A DNA stretch of 56,850 nucleotides from Marinomonas foliarum (GCF_003337275.1 NZ_QPJQ01000032.1:1-56850), one strand, 5' to 3'. Numbered from the stretch's first letter, positions 36,248 to 45,512 are shown. The notes: a model not told the origin generated them from the sequence alone. A program made the numbers and translations.

Positions 36248-37621
36248 TTATTTTTTCTTAAGCGAACCCGCCGAGAAAGTAACAAATTCTTCAGCACTAG
36301 TTGGGTGAACACCCACAGTGTCATCAAAGTCCGCTTTGGTAGCGCCTGCTTTAATAGCGATGCCCAAGCCTTGGATAATCTCGCCAGAGTAATCGCCTAC
36401 CATGTGGGCACCAATAACTTTGTCGTCGGCATTGTTCACTAATAACTTCATTAGGGAACGAGAAGTACCACCACTTAACGTGTGTTTCATTGGACGGAAG
36501 TCGGTTTGATAAACACGGAAGTCTAGGCCTCGTTTTTCTGCTTCTTGCTCGGTTAAACCAACAGTGCCAATCGCTGGCTGGCTGAAGACAGCCGTTGGAA
36601 TGTTGTCGTAATCAAAATCGACTTCTTTGCCTTCAAACCAATAAGCGATCAACGCCATGGCTTCTTTAATCGCTACTGGGGTTAGCTGAATATTGTCTGT
36701 CACATCCCCAAGGGCAAATACACTTTTCGCTGAGGTGGTGAAGTTATTATCAATGATCACGGCACCATTTTTGCCTGTTTTAATCCCCGCTTTATCAAGT
36801 GCTAAAGATTCAACATTCGGCACACGACCCGTTGCATATAGAATCAAACCAAACTCTTCTGTATGACCGTCTTTGAAATGCACGGTACGAGCACCATTTG
36901 GGTTGGCAGCATCAGTAAGTTCAATGCTTTCAACATCCGTATTCAAGCGCACATCGATACCAGACTTTGCGTACTCTTCGCTGGCAAACCCACGAACGTC
37001 TTCATCAAAACCACGAAGTAATTGATCACCGCGATAAGCAAGGCTGGTTTCAACGCCCAAGCCATTTAAAATGCCCGCAAATTCAACCGCAATGTAACCA
37101 CCGCCCACAACAAGAGCTTTTTTAGGTAGCTCTTCTAAGAAGAACATTTCGTTAGAGCTAACCACCAATTCACTGCCTTGGAACTCAGGAATAAACGGCT
37201 TGGCACCAACGGCGATCAAAATTCGCTCTGCGGTGTAAGTTTTGCCATCCACCATGACGGTGTGTTCATCGACAAAGCTCGCATAACCCGTAATAAGTTC
37301 AACACCAGCATTACCAAGCAAATTTCCATAAATGCCGTTTAGGCGCTGAATTTCTTTGGTTTTATTATCACGTAAAACAGACCAGTTAAACTCTAAACCT
37401 TTATGAGACCAACCAAAGCCAGCCGCTTCATCAAAGCCATGACCGTATTCTGAACCATAAACAAATAATTTTTTCGGTACACAGCCAATGTTCACACAAG
37501 TTCCACCTAAAGCACTGCCTTCGGCAACCGCCACTTTATAGCCTTTGGATGCCGCAACACGGCTAGCACGCACACCACCAGAACCGGCGCCAATAACAAA
37601 TAAATCGTACTGATAAGACAT
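36248..37621 (-). CDS. gor: Glutathione-disulfide reductase
   Basis: 457 aa FAD flavoenzyme that keeps glutathione reduced using NADPH. FAD motif VIGAGSGGVRASRVAA (9-24), redox-active pair GGTCVNIGCVPKKL with Cys42 and Cys47, NADPH-binding GGGYIAVEFAGIL, second FAD motif VFALGDVTD, and the catalytic C-terminal HPTSAEEFVTF. Length fits Gor (450). GGAG lies 7 nt upstream of the ATG. The FAD and NADPH sites look intact. Single-gene unit. Confidence 0.96.
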   Translation of the reverse strand: MSYQYDLFVIGAGSGGVRASRVAASKGYKVAVAEGSALGGTCVNIGCVPKKLFVYGSEYGHGFDEAAGFGWSHKGLEFNWSVLRDNKTKEIQRLNGIYGNLLGNAGVELITGYASFVDEHTVMVDGKTYTAERILIAVGAKPFIPEFQGSELVVSSNEMFFLEELPKKALVVGGGYIAVEFAGILNGLGVETSLAYRGDQLLRGFDEDVRGFASEEYAKSGIDVRLNTDVESIELTDAANPNGARTVHFKDGHTEEFGLILYATGRVPNVESLALDKAGIKTGKNGAVIIDNNFTTSAKSVFALGDVTDNIQLTPVAIKEAMALIAYWFEGKEVDFDYDNIPTAVFSQPAIGTVGLTEQEAEKRGLDFRVYQTDFRPMKHTLSGGTSRSLMKLLVNNADDKVIGAHMVGDYSGEIIQGLGIAIKAGATKADFDDTVGVHPTSAEEFVTFSAGSLKKK

Positions 37622-37847
37622 TCTTAGTCTCCAAAATCATTCATGATGTAATATGAGAGCAGTTTAACAGCCCTACCCTCTGAGAAGAAGGCAGAACCAA
37701 AAATAGAGATACTGTAGATATTCATTTCTCTTTAGATACACATAATGAACATAAAAAATGTATCGTTAAAGGCTACTACGGTACCATTAAACAAACGATA
37801 ACCTTACCAACAAATCTCAGCAAAAGATCATACTACAAGGAAGTTAC

Positions 37848-38498
37848 ATGCCCGATTTCATTACCCTAGTTTACATCGCCATCATGGCGTTTTACTTTTT
37901 TCAAAAAGACGATGGGAAGTCATTCTTCATTATAATGGCGTTACCATTTATCCCGCTCTTTAGTGACGATTATTGGCTTTGGCTACCATTAAGTGCGGCG
38001 TTAAGTGTCGTGCTCTTAATTATTGAGGGGTACAAGGCAGGTCCGACCGCTGGCGGTGCTGTGGTTGCTTTTTTCTTTTTCTCTATCGGTGCCTTTGGCG
38101 TTAGTATCGCCATTAAAACAGCATGGACATTCCTTTCGAACTTCAGCTTTTCGACTTTTCATTTAAATAATCCACTGAGTTATGAATGGCCAACTTATGT
38201 GATTGTTTTATACGGGCTCGCAGTTGTTCTTTCTCTCCTGACTATTTTTCGCAGCAACAAAGAAAGTTTAGAGTTAACACGCATCCATATTTCTGCCTTT
38301 GCCTTTGCTGCTTTGCCACACTTTTGCGGCTCATTCCTCTATGGCATGGCACTAAGTTTAGGCCTATTTGCAATATTGTTTTTACTCGCCGTAATCAGAA
38401 AAATAAACCCTGAGCAACGTTTCCTATTTGCCTACACCACGTTAGGCATCATTCCCGGAAGCTTTCTACTAAAGGGTATCATAGTCGCCTTTTTTTAA
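37848..38498 (+). CDS. Multi-pass membrane protein of unknown function
   Basis: 216 aa, not recognised. Seven or eight hydrophobic helices cover almost the whole chain (about 4-18, 25-38, 42-62, 66-92, 118-136, 147-185, 192-216). A clear AAGGAAG lies 5 nt before the ATG, so the start is secure. Only short loops, such as FQKDDGKS and RSNKESLELTR, are polar. There are no cysteine, histidine or charged motifs of a known transporter. It lies alone between gor (divergent) and xthA. Confidence 0.75.
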   Translation: MPDFITLVYIAIMAFYFFQKDDGKSFFIIMALPFIPLFSDDYWLWLPLSAALSVVLLIIEGYKAGPTAGGAVVAFFFFSIGAFGVSIAIKTAWTFLSNFSFSTFHLNNPLSYEWPTYVIVLYGLAVVLSLLTIFRSNKESLELTRIHISAFAFAALPHFCGSFLYGMALSLGLFAILFLLAVIRKINPEQRFLFAYTTLGIIPGSFLLKGIIVAFF

Positions 38499-38638
38499 AT
38501 TATCGATGTCGTCCTCATCGGATTATCAGCTCAGGCTTTATAAGAGACAAGACAATCTATAGCAATGGATAGGTAAATCCCTTTATGACTCCTACGCAAC
38601 TGGGTATCATTAAGAAAATTCGCTATGGAATCATTCAC

Positions 38639-39454
38639 ATGAAATTTGTCTCTTTTAATATCAATGGCTTGCGTGCTCGTCCACATCAAATCGAAGCTTT
38701 AGTAGAGAAACACGCGCCAGATGTCATTGGCTTGCAAGAAATTAAGGTCCACGACGACGCTTTCCCTCACGAAATTCCTAAGTCTGTTGGCTATCACGCT
38801 TACTATTACGGACAGAAATCTCACTACGGCGTTGCTATTTTTAGTAAACAAGAAGCCACTAGCGTTGAGTACGGTTTTCCAGGTGATGATGAAGAGGCAC
38901 AACGTCGCATGATCATTGCTACTTTTGATACGCCGCAAGGCCCAGTGAAAGTATTGAACGGCTATTTTCCTCAAGGTGAAAGTCGTGACCATGAAACTAA
39001 GTTTCCCGCAAAACGGAAATTTTATGCGGACCTAATGGAATACCTTGCCGCGCATTCTCCTGATGAAAAGATCATCGTTATGGGCGATATCAATATTTCC
39101 CCAACGGATCTGGACATCGGCATTGGCGAGCCAAATGCAAAACGCTGGTTAAGAACTGGTAAATGCAGCTTTTTACCCGAAGAGAGAGAGTGGTTTAAAA
39201 TATTGGCAGACTGGGGTTTGACAGATACCTACCGCCAGCTTAACCCTACCAAGAATGATCGTTTCAGCTGGTTTGACTATCGTTCGAAGGGATTTGAAGA
39301 CACACCTAAGCGTGGCCTAAGAATTGATGTGATTATGGCTTCGAATGGTCTCGCCCCTTACTTAACCGATTCCGATGTGGATTACGATTTACGTGCACTT
39401 GAAAAGCCATCGGATCATGCTCCAATTTGGACTAATTTCGACTTAGACAAATAA
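38639..39454 (+). CDS. xthA: Exodeoxyribonuclease III
   Basis: 271 aa (E. coli 268), the main AP endonuclease and 3'-phosphatase of base-excision repair. Mg2+ and catalytic blocks: [12 protein letters not shown] (Asn7), [10 protein letters not shown] (Glu34), [32 protein letters not shown] and the final SDHAPIWT. I start it at the ATG at 38639 ([10 protein letters not shown]), as in all relatives; the earlier start at 38585 adds 18 residues. GGAA lies 9 nt upstream. Confidence 0.96.
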   Translation: MKFVSFNINGLRARPHQIEALVEKHAPDVIGLQEIKVHDDAFPHEIPKSVGYHAYYYGQKSHYGVAIFSKQEATSVEYGFPGDDEEAQRRMIIATFDTPQGPVKVLNGYFPQGESRDHETKFPAKRKFYADLMEYLAAHSPDEKIIVMGDINISPTDLDIGIGEPNAKRWLRTGKCSFLPEEREWFKILADWGLTDTYRQLNPTKNDRFSWFDYRSKGFEDTPKRGLRIDVIMASNGLAPYLTDSDVDYDLRALEKPSDHAPIWTNFDLDK

Positions 39455-39628
39455 GCCAATTAGTCGCGGTCATTGTATGAATAACGTACAAAACAATATA
39501 ATGACCGCCCTACTTGATAAGAGCCACTATCAAACAGCAGTACTACCCTATTTATCCACAGAGAATGTGGATGAATTTACTCTTTATCGCACTAAGTCGG
39601 ATGCGAAAATACTAACGAGAGCACGATC

Positions 39629-39943
39629 ATGAGCAATGAATACCTCACCATGGAAAATATGGCAAAGCAGTCCGCCCAGGCCGCTACGTTTCTGAAGGCA
39701 CTCAGCAATGAAAATCGCCTAATGATCTTATGCCACATTCTTGATCAAGAACTTTCCGTCACAGCACTAAACGAACACCTTCCATTAAGCCAGTCTGCAT
39801 TGTCTCAGCATCTTGCAGTGTTAAGAAAAGATGGCTTAGTTAGCACTCGACGTGAGTCACAGACCATTTTCTATAGCATTGGAGACAACAGAGTCAAAGA
39901 GATGATTCTGACCTTACATCAACTCTTTTGCCCAACACTCTAA
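39629..39943 (+). CDS. ArsR-family repressor with BigR/SqrR-type cysteine pair
   Basis: 104 aa winged helix protein; recognition helix in LPLSQSALSQHLAVLRKDGL. Two cysteines, Cys35 in LMILCHILDQ and Cys101 in LHQLFCP, are 66 residues apart, the same spacing as the persulfide-sensing pair of BigR (42/108) and SqrR (41/107) as I recall them. Metal-binding CxC of arsenic sensors is absent. BigR/SqrR/YgaV repress sulfide-detoxifying genes until polysulfides form a sulfur bridge. No such operon (rhodanese, sqr, persulfide dioxygenase, YeeE-type transporter) lies next to it here, so its targets are elsewhere. GAGAG precedes the ATG. Confidence 0.85.
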   Translation: MSNEYLTMENMAKQSAQAATFLKALSNENRLMILCHILDQELSVTALNEHLPLSQSALSQHLAVLRKDGLVSTRRESQTIFYSIGDNRVKEMILTLHQLFCPTL

Positions 39944-39959
39944 CTCAATATTAGAGTGT
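39935..39959. terminator. Hairpin at the end of the ArsR-family gene
   Basis: ACACTCTAA (39935-39943, including the stop codon) pairs perfectly with TTAGAGTGT (39951-39959). There is no clear T-run on either strand. It may be a weak terminator between convergent genes. Confidence 0.4.
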
Positions 39960-39966
39960 GGTTGAG

Positions 39967-40656
39967 CTACGCACCTTCATAAAATCCCGTTATTAAACTC
40001 GCCAGCCATTCTGGTTGCTCTAATGGCAACATGTGACCACACGCTACCATTCTGACATCAAATCGAGACACGCTTGTCATCCTGTCTATCGTCTCTTTTG
40101 AAATTAACCCATCATGTTGCCCTAGGGCGAAACACAGAGGAAAATGCACAGTTTCAAGCACTGACAATACATCAGGGCGATCTAAACTACTTTTAAGTTG
40201 CTGTATTAGCACCTCTTCGCCCAGTGTTTTGTCCATGTCTTGAATTAAGCTGATCAAAATGTCATTGGTTTTATTATTCTCTCCCAGCATAGCAACCGCT
40301 TTTTTTCGCGGAATACCACGATACCCTTGGGCAGCGACCCAATTTAAGGCCACTTCACGCTGCTTCCGCTCGCTGTCTAATAGAGCTGTTGCCGTATTAG
40401 ACAAAACCATTAGACGATTAATACGCTCTGGGTATTTAACCGAAAAACGACTCGCAAGGTATCCCCCCATAGAAAAGCCTAACAGGTCTATTGGCTTATC
40501 AGGCAAGGATTTCGCCAAGGCGTCCACAATAGACTCAAGGCTTTCTTCCATTGGGATAGCAATATGATGCAAAGTAATAGAGCGACCTAAAGCCTGTTGT
40601 GTGAAGCCCCAGAGCCGATGATCACACATGGTGCCTGGTAAACAATAAATTTCCAC
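39967..40656 (-). CDS. Alpha/beta hydrolase
   Basis: 229 aa, alpha/beta hydrolase fold. The nucleophile elbow is GFSMGGYLASRF (Ser about 72), the acid is Asp in LGQHDGLIS and the base is His in CGHMLPLEQPEW. The oxyanion region is LPGTMCDHRLW at the N-terminus. Similar proteins include BioH and MenH, but the pattern is not specific enough, and no biotin or menaquinone genes are close. The start is a GTG at 40656. It lies 26 nt downstream of the ligase gene and probably shares its transcript. Confidence 0.82.
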   Translation of the reverse strand: MEIYCLPGTMCDHRLWGFTQQALGRSITLHHIAIPMEESLESIVDALAKSLPDKPIDLLGFSMGGYLASRFSVKYPERINRLMVLSNTATALLDSERKQREVALNWVAAQGYRGIPRKKAVAMLGENNKTNDILISLIQDMDKTLGEEVLIQQLKSSLDRPDVLSVLETVHFPLCFALGQHDGLISKETIDRMTSVSRFDVRMVACGHMLPLEQPEWLASLITGFYEGA

Positions 40657-40682
40657 TACCGTCTCAACTTAGAATCAGTCAA

Positions 40683-41522
40683 TTAAAAATGGGTATCACG
40701 AATTCGCATATAGCTGGCAAACCTTGGAACCCCGCGTTCGGTAAAACCATGATATTTGTAAGTAATAATCTCTCCAACTTTTGGCGGATTTTCTCGTTCC
40801 GCATCCGTAAAGCCTGTACCTATTTTAAAGCGCAACCCTGAAGGCATTTTCACGACTAAAGAACCCATCACATCTTGGTATTTACCCGATCCTTTTAATA
40901 TTTCCACCACTTCTGCCTCGGCATCCATATGAGGTTTTAGCTTCAAGAGATTATCAGTACGCCCAGATTCAAAACGTGCAAGCTTGCGCTGCAACATCAA
41001 GCCTTCTGCCCCTTTGTCCGTATAAGACGACAATAATTTATTCAACTCGTCGGTCGTGTTTACAGAAAATTGCTCAACAGGTAAAACATGAGGAAGATTA
41101 AGGTCAGTAACGATGGCGGTATAGCGCTGGTAACGCTCATAAAAGGTGAATAAACGCGCTTTATCAGGTGCATCAAATACCATGTAATAGATATTACGCC
41201 ACTCACTGTCTATTGGAACCTGCTTACTCACAGTGGACATGATGTAAGCAAAATCATTGCGCTTTGACCACAGTTCGCCATCTAACCAAACTGGTGGCAA
41301 TTTTTCGGTAAACCATGAAGGCGCATTGATAACGTTGCCTTGGCGAGTTAATAACTCGCTTCCTGTCCAGATTCCACGAATCCCGTCGTATTTTTCACTG
41401 ACTAAGTAATCTTGTATTTGAGTGTCATCCGAGTACACCTTCGCCAATTGAACATCAGGCTCAGCTAGGACAAACAGGGGAAGTAACAATACACAGACTA
41501 ACCATTTTTTAAATATAAACAT
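40683..41522 (-). CDS. Periplasmic ATP-dependent DNA ligase, LigE type
   Basis: 279 aa. Residues 1-20 are a signal peptide (cut LFVLA-EP), so the mature ligase is exported. The nucleotidyl-transfer Lys44 is in EKYDGIRG. Further motifs are TRQGN, WLDGELW, GAEGLMLQ and NLLKLKPH, then a small OB domain with GSLVVKMPSG. It lacks the N-terminal DNA-binding domain of larger ligases. LigE proteins of Neisseria, Haemophilus and Vibrio are compact, secreted and linked to extracellular DNA or competence. GGAG lies 6 nt upstream. Confidence 0.9.
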   Translation of the reverse strand: MFIFKKWLVCVLLLPLFVLAEPDVQLAKVYSDDTQIQDYLVSEKYDGIRGIWTGSELLTRQGNVINAPSWFTEKLPPVWLDGELWSKRNDFAYIMSTVSKQVPIDSEWRNIYYMVFDAPDKARLFTFYERYQRYTAIVTDLNLPHVLPVEQFSVNTTDELNKLLSSYTDKGAEGLMLQRKLARFESGRTDNLLKLKPHMDAEAEVVEILKGSGKYQDVMGSLVVKMPSGLRFKIGTGFTDAERENPPKVGEIITYKYHGFTERGVPRFASYMRIRDTHF

Positions 41523-41614
41523 GACTCACTCCATTGATAATAAAAGCGCTATTCCTTAGCACTCATTAACGCTATACGATTTTATTTCTATACGCAAATC
41601 CACTTTTAAAACCC

Positions 41615-41651
41615 GTAAAAAAAGCCCATATTTGCAAGCAAATATGGGCTT
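41615..41651 (-). terminator. Terminator of htpG
   Basis: AAGCCCATATTTGC (41622-41635) pairs perfectly with GCAAATATGGGCTT (41638-41651). On the minus strand a T7 run follows. It lies 27 nt past the htpG stop. Confidence 0.95.
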
Positions 41652-41677
41652 AGACTATAACTGTTTAGGTATAGATT

Positions 41678-43606
41678 TTACTTGCTTAGCTGCACGATCA
41701 GTTTGTTCATACGGCTAACAAAAGTCGCTGGATCTTCCAACTGACCGCCTTCAGATAGAGTCGCTTGTTCAAATAACAACCACGCCATATCTGCAAAACG
41801 ATCTTCATCCGTTTCAGCATCCATTTTCGCCACAATTGGATGATCTGGGTTCACCTCAAGGCTAGGTTTAGACTCTGGTAACTGCTGACCTGCTTGCTCA
41901 AGCAAACGGCGCATTTGCAGACCCATATCGTATTCACCAACAACCAGACAGGCAGGCGAGTTAGTCAAACGGTCTGTGCTGTTAACTGCTGTGACTTTAG
42001 ATTCAAGAACAGACTTCATGCGCTCAAGAAGCGGCTTAATTTGCTCTGCCTTTTCTTCTTTTTCTTTTTTCTCTTCTTCGTTTTCAGAGTCTGCTAGGTC
42101 TAGCTTACCTTTAGTGACATCTTGGAATTGCTTACCTTCAAACTCTTGCAAAGAAGACATCATCCATTCATCAATACGATCACTCAACAACAAGACTTCA
42201 AAACCTTTCTTGCGCAAGATTTCTAAGTGTGGGCTGTTTTTTGCCGTGTTATGGCTCTCAGCGTAGATGTAATAGATTTTATCTTGACCTTCGCTCATGC
42301 GCTCGATGTAGTCAGCCAAAGACACAGTCTGCTCAGCGGCATCCGTGTTTGTAGAACTGAAGCGTAACAAGCCGGCAATTTTGTCTTTATTGCCCATGTC
42401 ATCTGCTGGACCTTCTTTGATAACGTTACCAAACTCGTCCCAGAATTTTTGGTAATCTTCTGGTTCGTTCTTCGCCATCTTGCCTAGCATGTCTAGCACA
42501 CGTTTCGTCAATGCTGAACGCATAGAATCAACCGCATGGTCGTTTTGCAAAATTTCACGAGACACGTTCAAAGACAAATCATTTGAGTCCACTACACCTT
42601 TCACAAAACGCATGTAAGGAGGTAGGAATGCTTCTGCTTCATCCATGATAAATACACGCTGAACGTATAATTTTAGGCCGCGTTGCATATCACGATTCCA
42701 AAGGTCGTAAGGCGCTTTGGATGGAATGTACAACAAGCTTGAGTATTCCAACTTACCTTCTACTTTGTTGTGAGACCACTTCAAAGGTTCTTGGTAATCG
42801 TGAGAAATGTGCTTGTAAAATTCTTGGTATTCTTCATCAGTTACTTCGTTACGAGGGCGAGTCCAAAGCGCTTTTGCAGAGTTAACTGCTTCATATTCTG
42901 GCGCTTTATTTTCTTCCACTGGCTTAGGGTTGCCCTCTTCATCCATTTCTGGATAAACCGGCTTTTCCATTTCAACAGGGATAGAAATATGGTCGGAATA
43001 CTTAGTAACTAAATGGCGAAGACGATGGTTATCAGCAAATTCAGCCTCATCTGCTTTAAGATGCAAAATAATGCGCGTACCGCGTGAATCTTTATCAATG
43101 TTCTCGATAGTAAATTCGCCAGAACCATCCGATCCCCAACGAACCGCTTCGTCTTGCGCAGCACCTGCACGGCGCGTTTCCACAGTTACTTTATCTGCAA
43201 CAATGAACGCAGAATAAAAGCCTACACCAAATTGACCAATTAATTGGCTGTCTTTTTTCTGGTCGCCGCTCAATTGCTCTAGAAAAGAAGACGTACCGGA
43301 TTTTGCAATCGTACCTAGGTTAGCAATCGCTTCGTCACGGGACATACCTACACCGTTATCATCGATAACAACCGTATTCGTTTCTTTATCAAATTCAATA
43401 CGAACACGTAAGTTTGGGTCTTCTGCTAGAAGGTCTGCGTTAGCGACAGACTCAAAGCGAAGCTTATCTACCGCATCGGATGCGTTCGAAATAAGCTCTC
43501 GTAGAAAGATCTCTTTGTTGGAGTACAAAGAGTGGATCATCAAATGAAGTAGTTGTTTAACTTCCGTTTGAAACCCTAACGTTTCTTTTTGAGTATCAGT
43601 TGCCAT
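41678..43606 (-). CDS. htpG: Chaperone protein HtpG (Hsp90)
   Basis: 642 aa. The N-terminal GHKL ATPase has [37 protein letters not shown] and [11 protein letters not shown]. The middle domain contains [17 protein letters not shown] and [10 protein letters not shown]. The C-terminal dimerisation domain ends [10 protein letters not shown], without the eukaryotic MEEVD tail. A charged stretch ([14 protein letters not shown]) is at about residue 505. Length fits HtpG. A sigma-32-like promoter lies 75-100 nt upstream. AGGAG precedes the ATG at a slightly long spacing. Confidence 0.98.
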   Translation of the reverse strand: MATDTQKETLGFQTEVKQLLHLMIHSLYSNKEIFLRELISNASDAVDKLRFESVANADLLAEDPNLRVRIEFDKETNTVVIDDNGVGMSRDEAIANLGTIAKSGTSSFLEQLSGDQKKDSQLIGQFGVGFYSAFIVADKVTVETRRAGAAQDEAVRWGSDGSGEFTIENIDKDSRGTRIILHLKADEAEFADNHRLRHLVTKYSDHISIPVEMEKPVYPEMDEEGNPKPVEENKAPEYEAVNSAKALWTRPRNEVTDEEYQEFYKHISHDYQEPLKWSHNKVEGKLEYSSLLYIPSKAPYDLWNRDMQRGLKLYVQRVFIMDEAEAFLPPYMRFVKGVVDSNDLSLNVSREILQNDHAVDSMRSALTKRVLDMLGKMAKNEPEDYQKFWDEFGNVIKEGPADDMGNKDKIAGLLRFSSTNTDAAEQTVSLADYIERMSEGQDKIYYIYAESHNTAKNSPHLEILRKKGFEVLLLSDRIDEWMMSSLQEFEGKQFQDVTKGKLDLADSENEEEKKEKEEKAEQIKPLLERMKSVLESKVTAVNSTDRLTNSPACLVVGEYDMGLQMRRLLEQAGQQLPESKPSLEVNPDHPIVAKMDAETDEDRFADMAWLLFEQATLSEGGQLEDPATFVSRMNKLIVQLSK

Positions 43607-43679
43607 GTTGTAACTTGCTCCTATTTGAATGAACCTTCGGACAAAACCAAAGGCGTATTTCGTTTCACTTGTGCCTCAT

Positions 43680-43712
43680 AGATAAAGCCTCTTGGAGCAA
43701 TTTCAAGAGGCT
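43680..43712 (-). promoter_or_regulatory. Sigma-32-like promoter of htpG within a 9-N9-9 palindrome
   Basis: On the minus strand -35 CTTGAAA (43707-43701) matches the heat-shock consensus exactly. After 13 bp, CTTTATCT (43687-43680) is a partial match to CCCCATNT. The same DNA holds a perfect inverted repeat, AGCCTCTTG (43686-43694) - 9 bp - CAAGAGGCT (43704-43712). Its geometry equals that of CIRCE but the sequence differs. Start of transcription near 43672 would give a 66-nt leader. Confidence 0.55.
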
Positions 43713-43793
43713 AACTCACTAAAAGAAGTAAAAAAGTCACAATAAGTTTATGGATATAAACAAGCTAAAGGTATTCAGGAAGAAATAGCGAAG

Positions 43794-43819
43794 ACGCCTG
43801 ATCAATTTACGATCAGGCT
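43794..43819 (-). terminator. Stem-loop after the O-methyltransferase gene
   Basis: GCCTGATC (43796-43803) pairs with GATCAGGC (43811-43818) directly after the stop codon, with only GTCTTCG rather than a T-run on the minus strand. A weak or Rho-assisted end. Confidence 0.4.
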
Positions 43820-44524
43820 TTAGATACTTTTTCGAACCAAGGTCAAACCATCACCAATAGGAATGAGCGATAGCTCAACTTCCGTATCTTCATGAATGGT
43901 TTTATTCAACTCACGAACTATTCTGGTGTCTTTATCGGTAAAGGCTTCATCCGCAACATTCCCCCACCACAAGGTATTATCAATCAACAAACAACCACCT
44001 GGACGCAATAATTTCTTGGCTAACTGATAATAAGCTAAGAGGTTTTGCTTATCTGCATCGATAAAGATGAAGTCGAACGTTTCGCGCTCAGTTTGTGATA
44101 AAGCTTCCATGACTGACAAAGCTTTATCACAAAAAGTCGTTACACGATCCATCACGCCCGCTTGATCTAAATAACGAGCCGCAATATCTAGCCACATCTG
44201 CTTTTTTTCGATCGCAATAAGCCTTGATTCTTTTGGCATCGCCATCGCCATAGACAAGGTGCTGTAGCCCGTAAAAACACCAATTTCGAGGAGCTTTTTT
44301 GGTGCCTGCAATTTGACCAACAAGGCCAAAAACTGGCCTACTTCTGGCGACAACTGCATACGCGCCATATGATACTGAGCCGTCTCACGGCGCAAAGCTC
44401 TTAATAAATCATCTTCACGTACGGATACATCAACTAAGTACTGGTACAGCCTGTCATCAACATTAACGGTACGATTAACAGGCTTATCATCTTCAGGTAA
44501 AGGTTTGGGGAAATTAGGAAGCAT
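43820..44524 (-). CDS. Class I SAM-dependent O-methyltransferase
   Basis: 234 aa, of the catechol/caffeoyl-CoA O-methyltransferase group. SAM motif I is LLEIGVFTGYSTLSMA, the acidic loop is IAIEKK, motif II with the metal ligand is FIFIDADKQN, and LLIDNTLWWGNVAD is the next metal-binding segment. QLSPEVGQFLALLVKL before motif I is typical. Bacterial members methylate small catechols or other hydroxylated compounds; the substrate is unknown. The start overlaps the upstream DUF599 gene by 11 nt, so the two are coupled. Confidence 0.9.
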   Translation of the reverse strand: MLPNFPKPLPEDDKPVNRTVNVDDRLYQYLVDVSVREDDLLRALRRETAQYHMARMQLSPEVGQFLALLVKLQAPKKLLEIGVFTGYSTLSMAMAMPKESRLIAIEKKQMWLDIAARYLDQAGVMDRVTTFCDKALSVMEALSQTERETFDFIFIDADKQNLLAYYQLAKKLLRPGGCLLIDNTLWWGNVADEAFTDKDTRIVRELNKTIHEDTEVELSLIPIGDGLTLVRKSI

Positions 44525-45260
44525 GAGATTTCATAACGAGTCCGCGGCTCAATGTTTTAAAAGTTTTAGAACGGAATTCGCGGCGATACAGTACCGCCAC
44601 CACCATAACACTCGCCGCCATACAGAAATATGGGCCAAGGAACCAGCCACAAAACGCCATTGCAAAATAAAACGCACGAAGCCCGTAATTGAATTGATTG
44701 GCTGCTAGACTACAAATTTGAGCCATGTGCATTGCGTATAATTCACGCTCACTGTCTTCTATACCGCGCTCTGTCGCAAGTGGCGCGCTGCCAACTAGAA
44801 CAGAACAAAAATTATATTGCCTTACAGACCATGTGAAAGTGAAAAATGCATAGGAGAAGATGGCCACCAGAATGATAATTTTCAACTCCCACTCTTGCTG
44901 ACTCATCGGCGCCAGAAGGTAAAAATCCGATAAAATACCAATCGCTTTTTCAGAATAATTAAAGGCAGTAAATAAGCCAGCAATAATCAATAGGCTACTG
45001 GAAGCAAAGAACAAGCTGCTTCGCTCTAAATTCGCCATCACTGACGCGTCGGCAATTCGGTTATCTCTTCTTAGAAGCCTAGACATCCAAGCTAAACGAA
45101 ATTGGTGAAGCACACTCACTAAGCAAGAGCGACGCTTGGAATTATATTGGGCATAAAAAGCGTACCCCCACCAACAAGCAAAAAAGACAAAAAACGTGGC
45201 AAGATCAAGGGGGTTTAATAGCAAATAGACGGAATGACTTTCCATATTTAAACTCTGCAA
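44514..45260 (-). CDS. DUF599 family membrane protein
   Basis: 248 aa with four main hydrophobic segments (about 15-35, 85-105, 135-155, 200-235). Family features are LDLATFFVFFACWWGYAFYA near the N-terminus, RLAWMSRLLRRDNRIADASV, NLERSSLFFASSSLLIIAGL and FTWSVRQYNFCSVLVGSAP. DUF599 is a proteobacterial inner-membrane family of unknown function. An in-frame Met at residue 6 (45245) is an alternative start. It is cotranscribed with the methyltransferase. Confidence 0.85.
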   Translation of the reverse strand: MQSLNMESHSVYLLLNPLDLATFFVFFACWWGYAFYAQYNSKRRSCLVSVLHQFRLAWMSRLLRRDNRIADASVMANLERSSLFFASSSLLIIAGLFTAFNYSEKAIGILSDFYLLAPMSQQEWELKIIILVAIFSYAFFTFTWSVRQYNFCSVLVGSAPLATERGIEDSERELYAMHMAQICSLAANQFNYGLRAFYFAMAFCGWFLGPYFCMAASVMVVAVLYRREFRSKTFKTLSRGLVMKSHAS

Positions 45261-45379
45261 GTATAACGATTTAGGGTAACAATATTAGATCACTTTTCAC
45301 TTTATATGTCCTCGTTTCTGTTTATAAAAAACAGCAAGCGCCATTAAGAGAATAATTATAAACACTTCATCGAAAACAC

Positions 45380-45407
45380 TTGCATCGACTGAAAATATAG
45401 GTAATAT
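45380..45407 (+). promoter_or_regulatory. Promoter of tRNA-Leu
   Basis: TTGCAT (45380-45385), 16-bp spacer, TAATAT (45402-45407), then a GC-rich discriminator CTCGCCCG. The start should be near 45414, 14 nt before the tRNA. It has the same -35 and spacing as the rrn promoter at 249-276. Confidence 0.7.
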
Positions 45408-45427
45408 CTCGCCCGTCAACACGACAT

Positions 45428-45512
45428 GCGGATGTGGTGGAATTGGTAGACACGCTGGATTTAGGTTCCAGTGCTTCACGGCGTGAGAGTTCGAGTCTCT
45501 CCATCCGCACCA
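45428..45512 (+). tRNA. tRNA-Leu (UAG anticodon)
   Basis: 85 nt including an encoded CCA. Acceptor stem GCGGATG/CATCCGC with discriminator A. Anticodon arm CTGGA-TTTAGGT-TCCAG gives anticodon TAG. The long variable arm (TGCTTCACGGCGTG region) marks a class II tRNA, and the T arm is GAGAG-TTCGAGT-CTCTC. It reads CUA and, through wobble, other CUN codons. Confidence 0.97.

Noticed and set aside
37740..37830. TATCGTT...AACGATA inverted repeat upstream of the 216-aa membrane protein
   Set aside because: Arms are only 7 bp with a long spacer in AT-rich DNA; likely chance.
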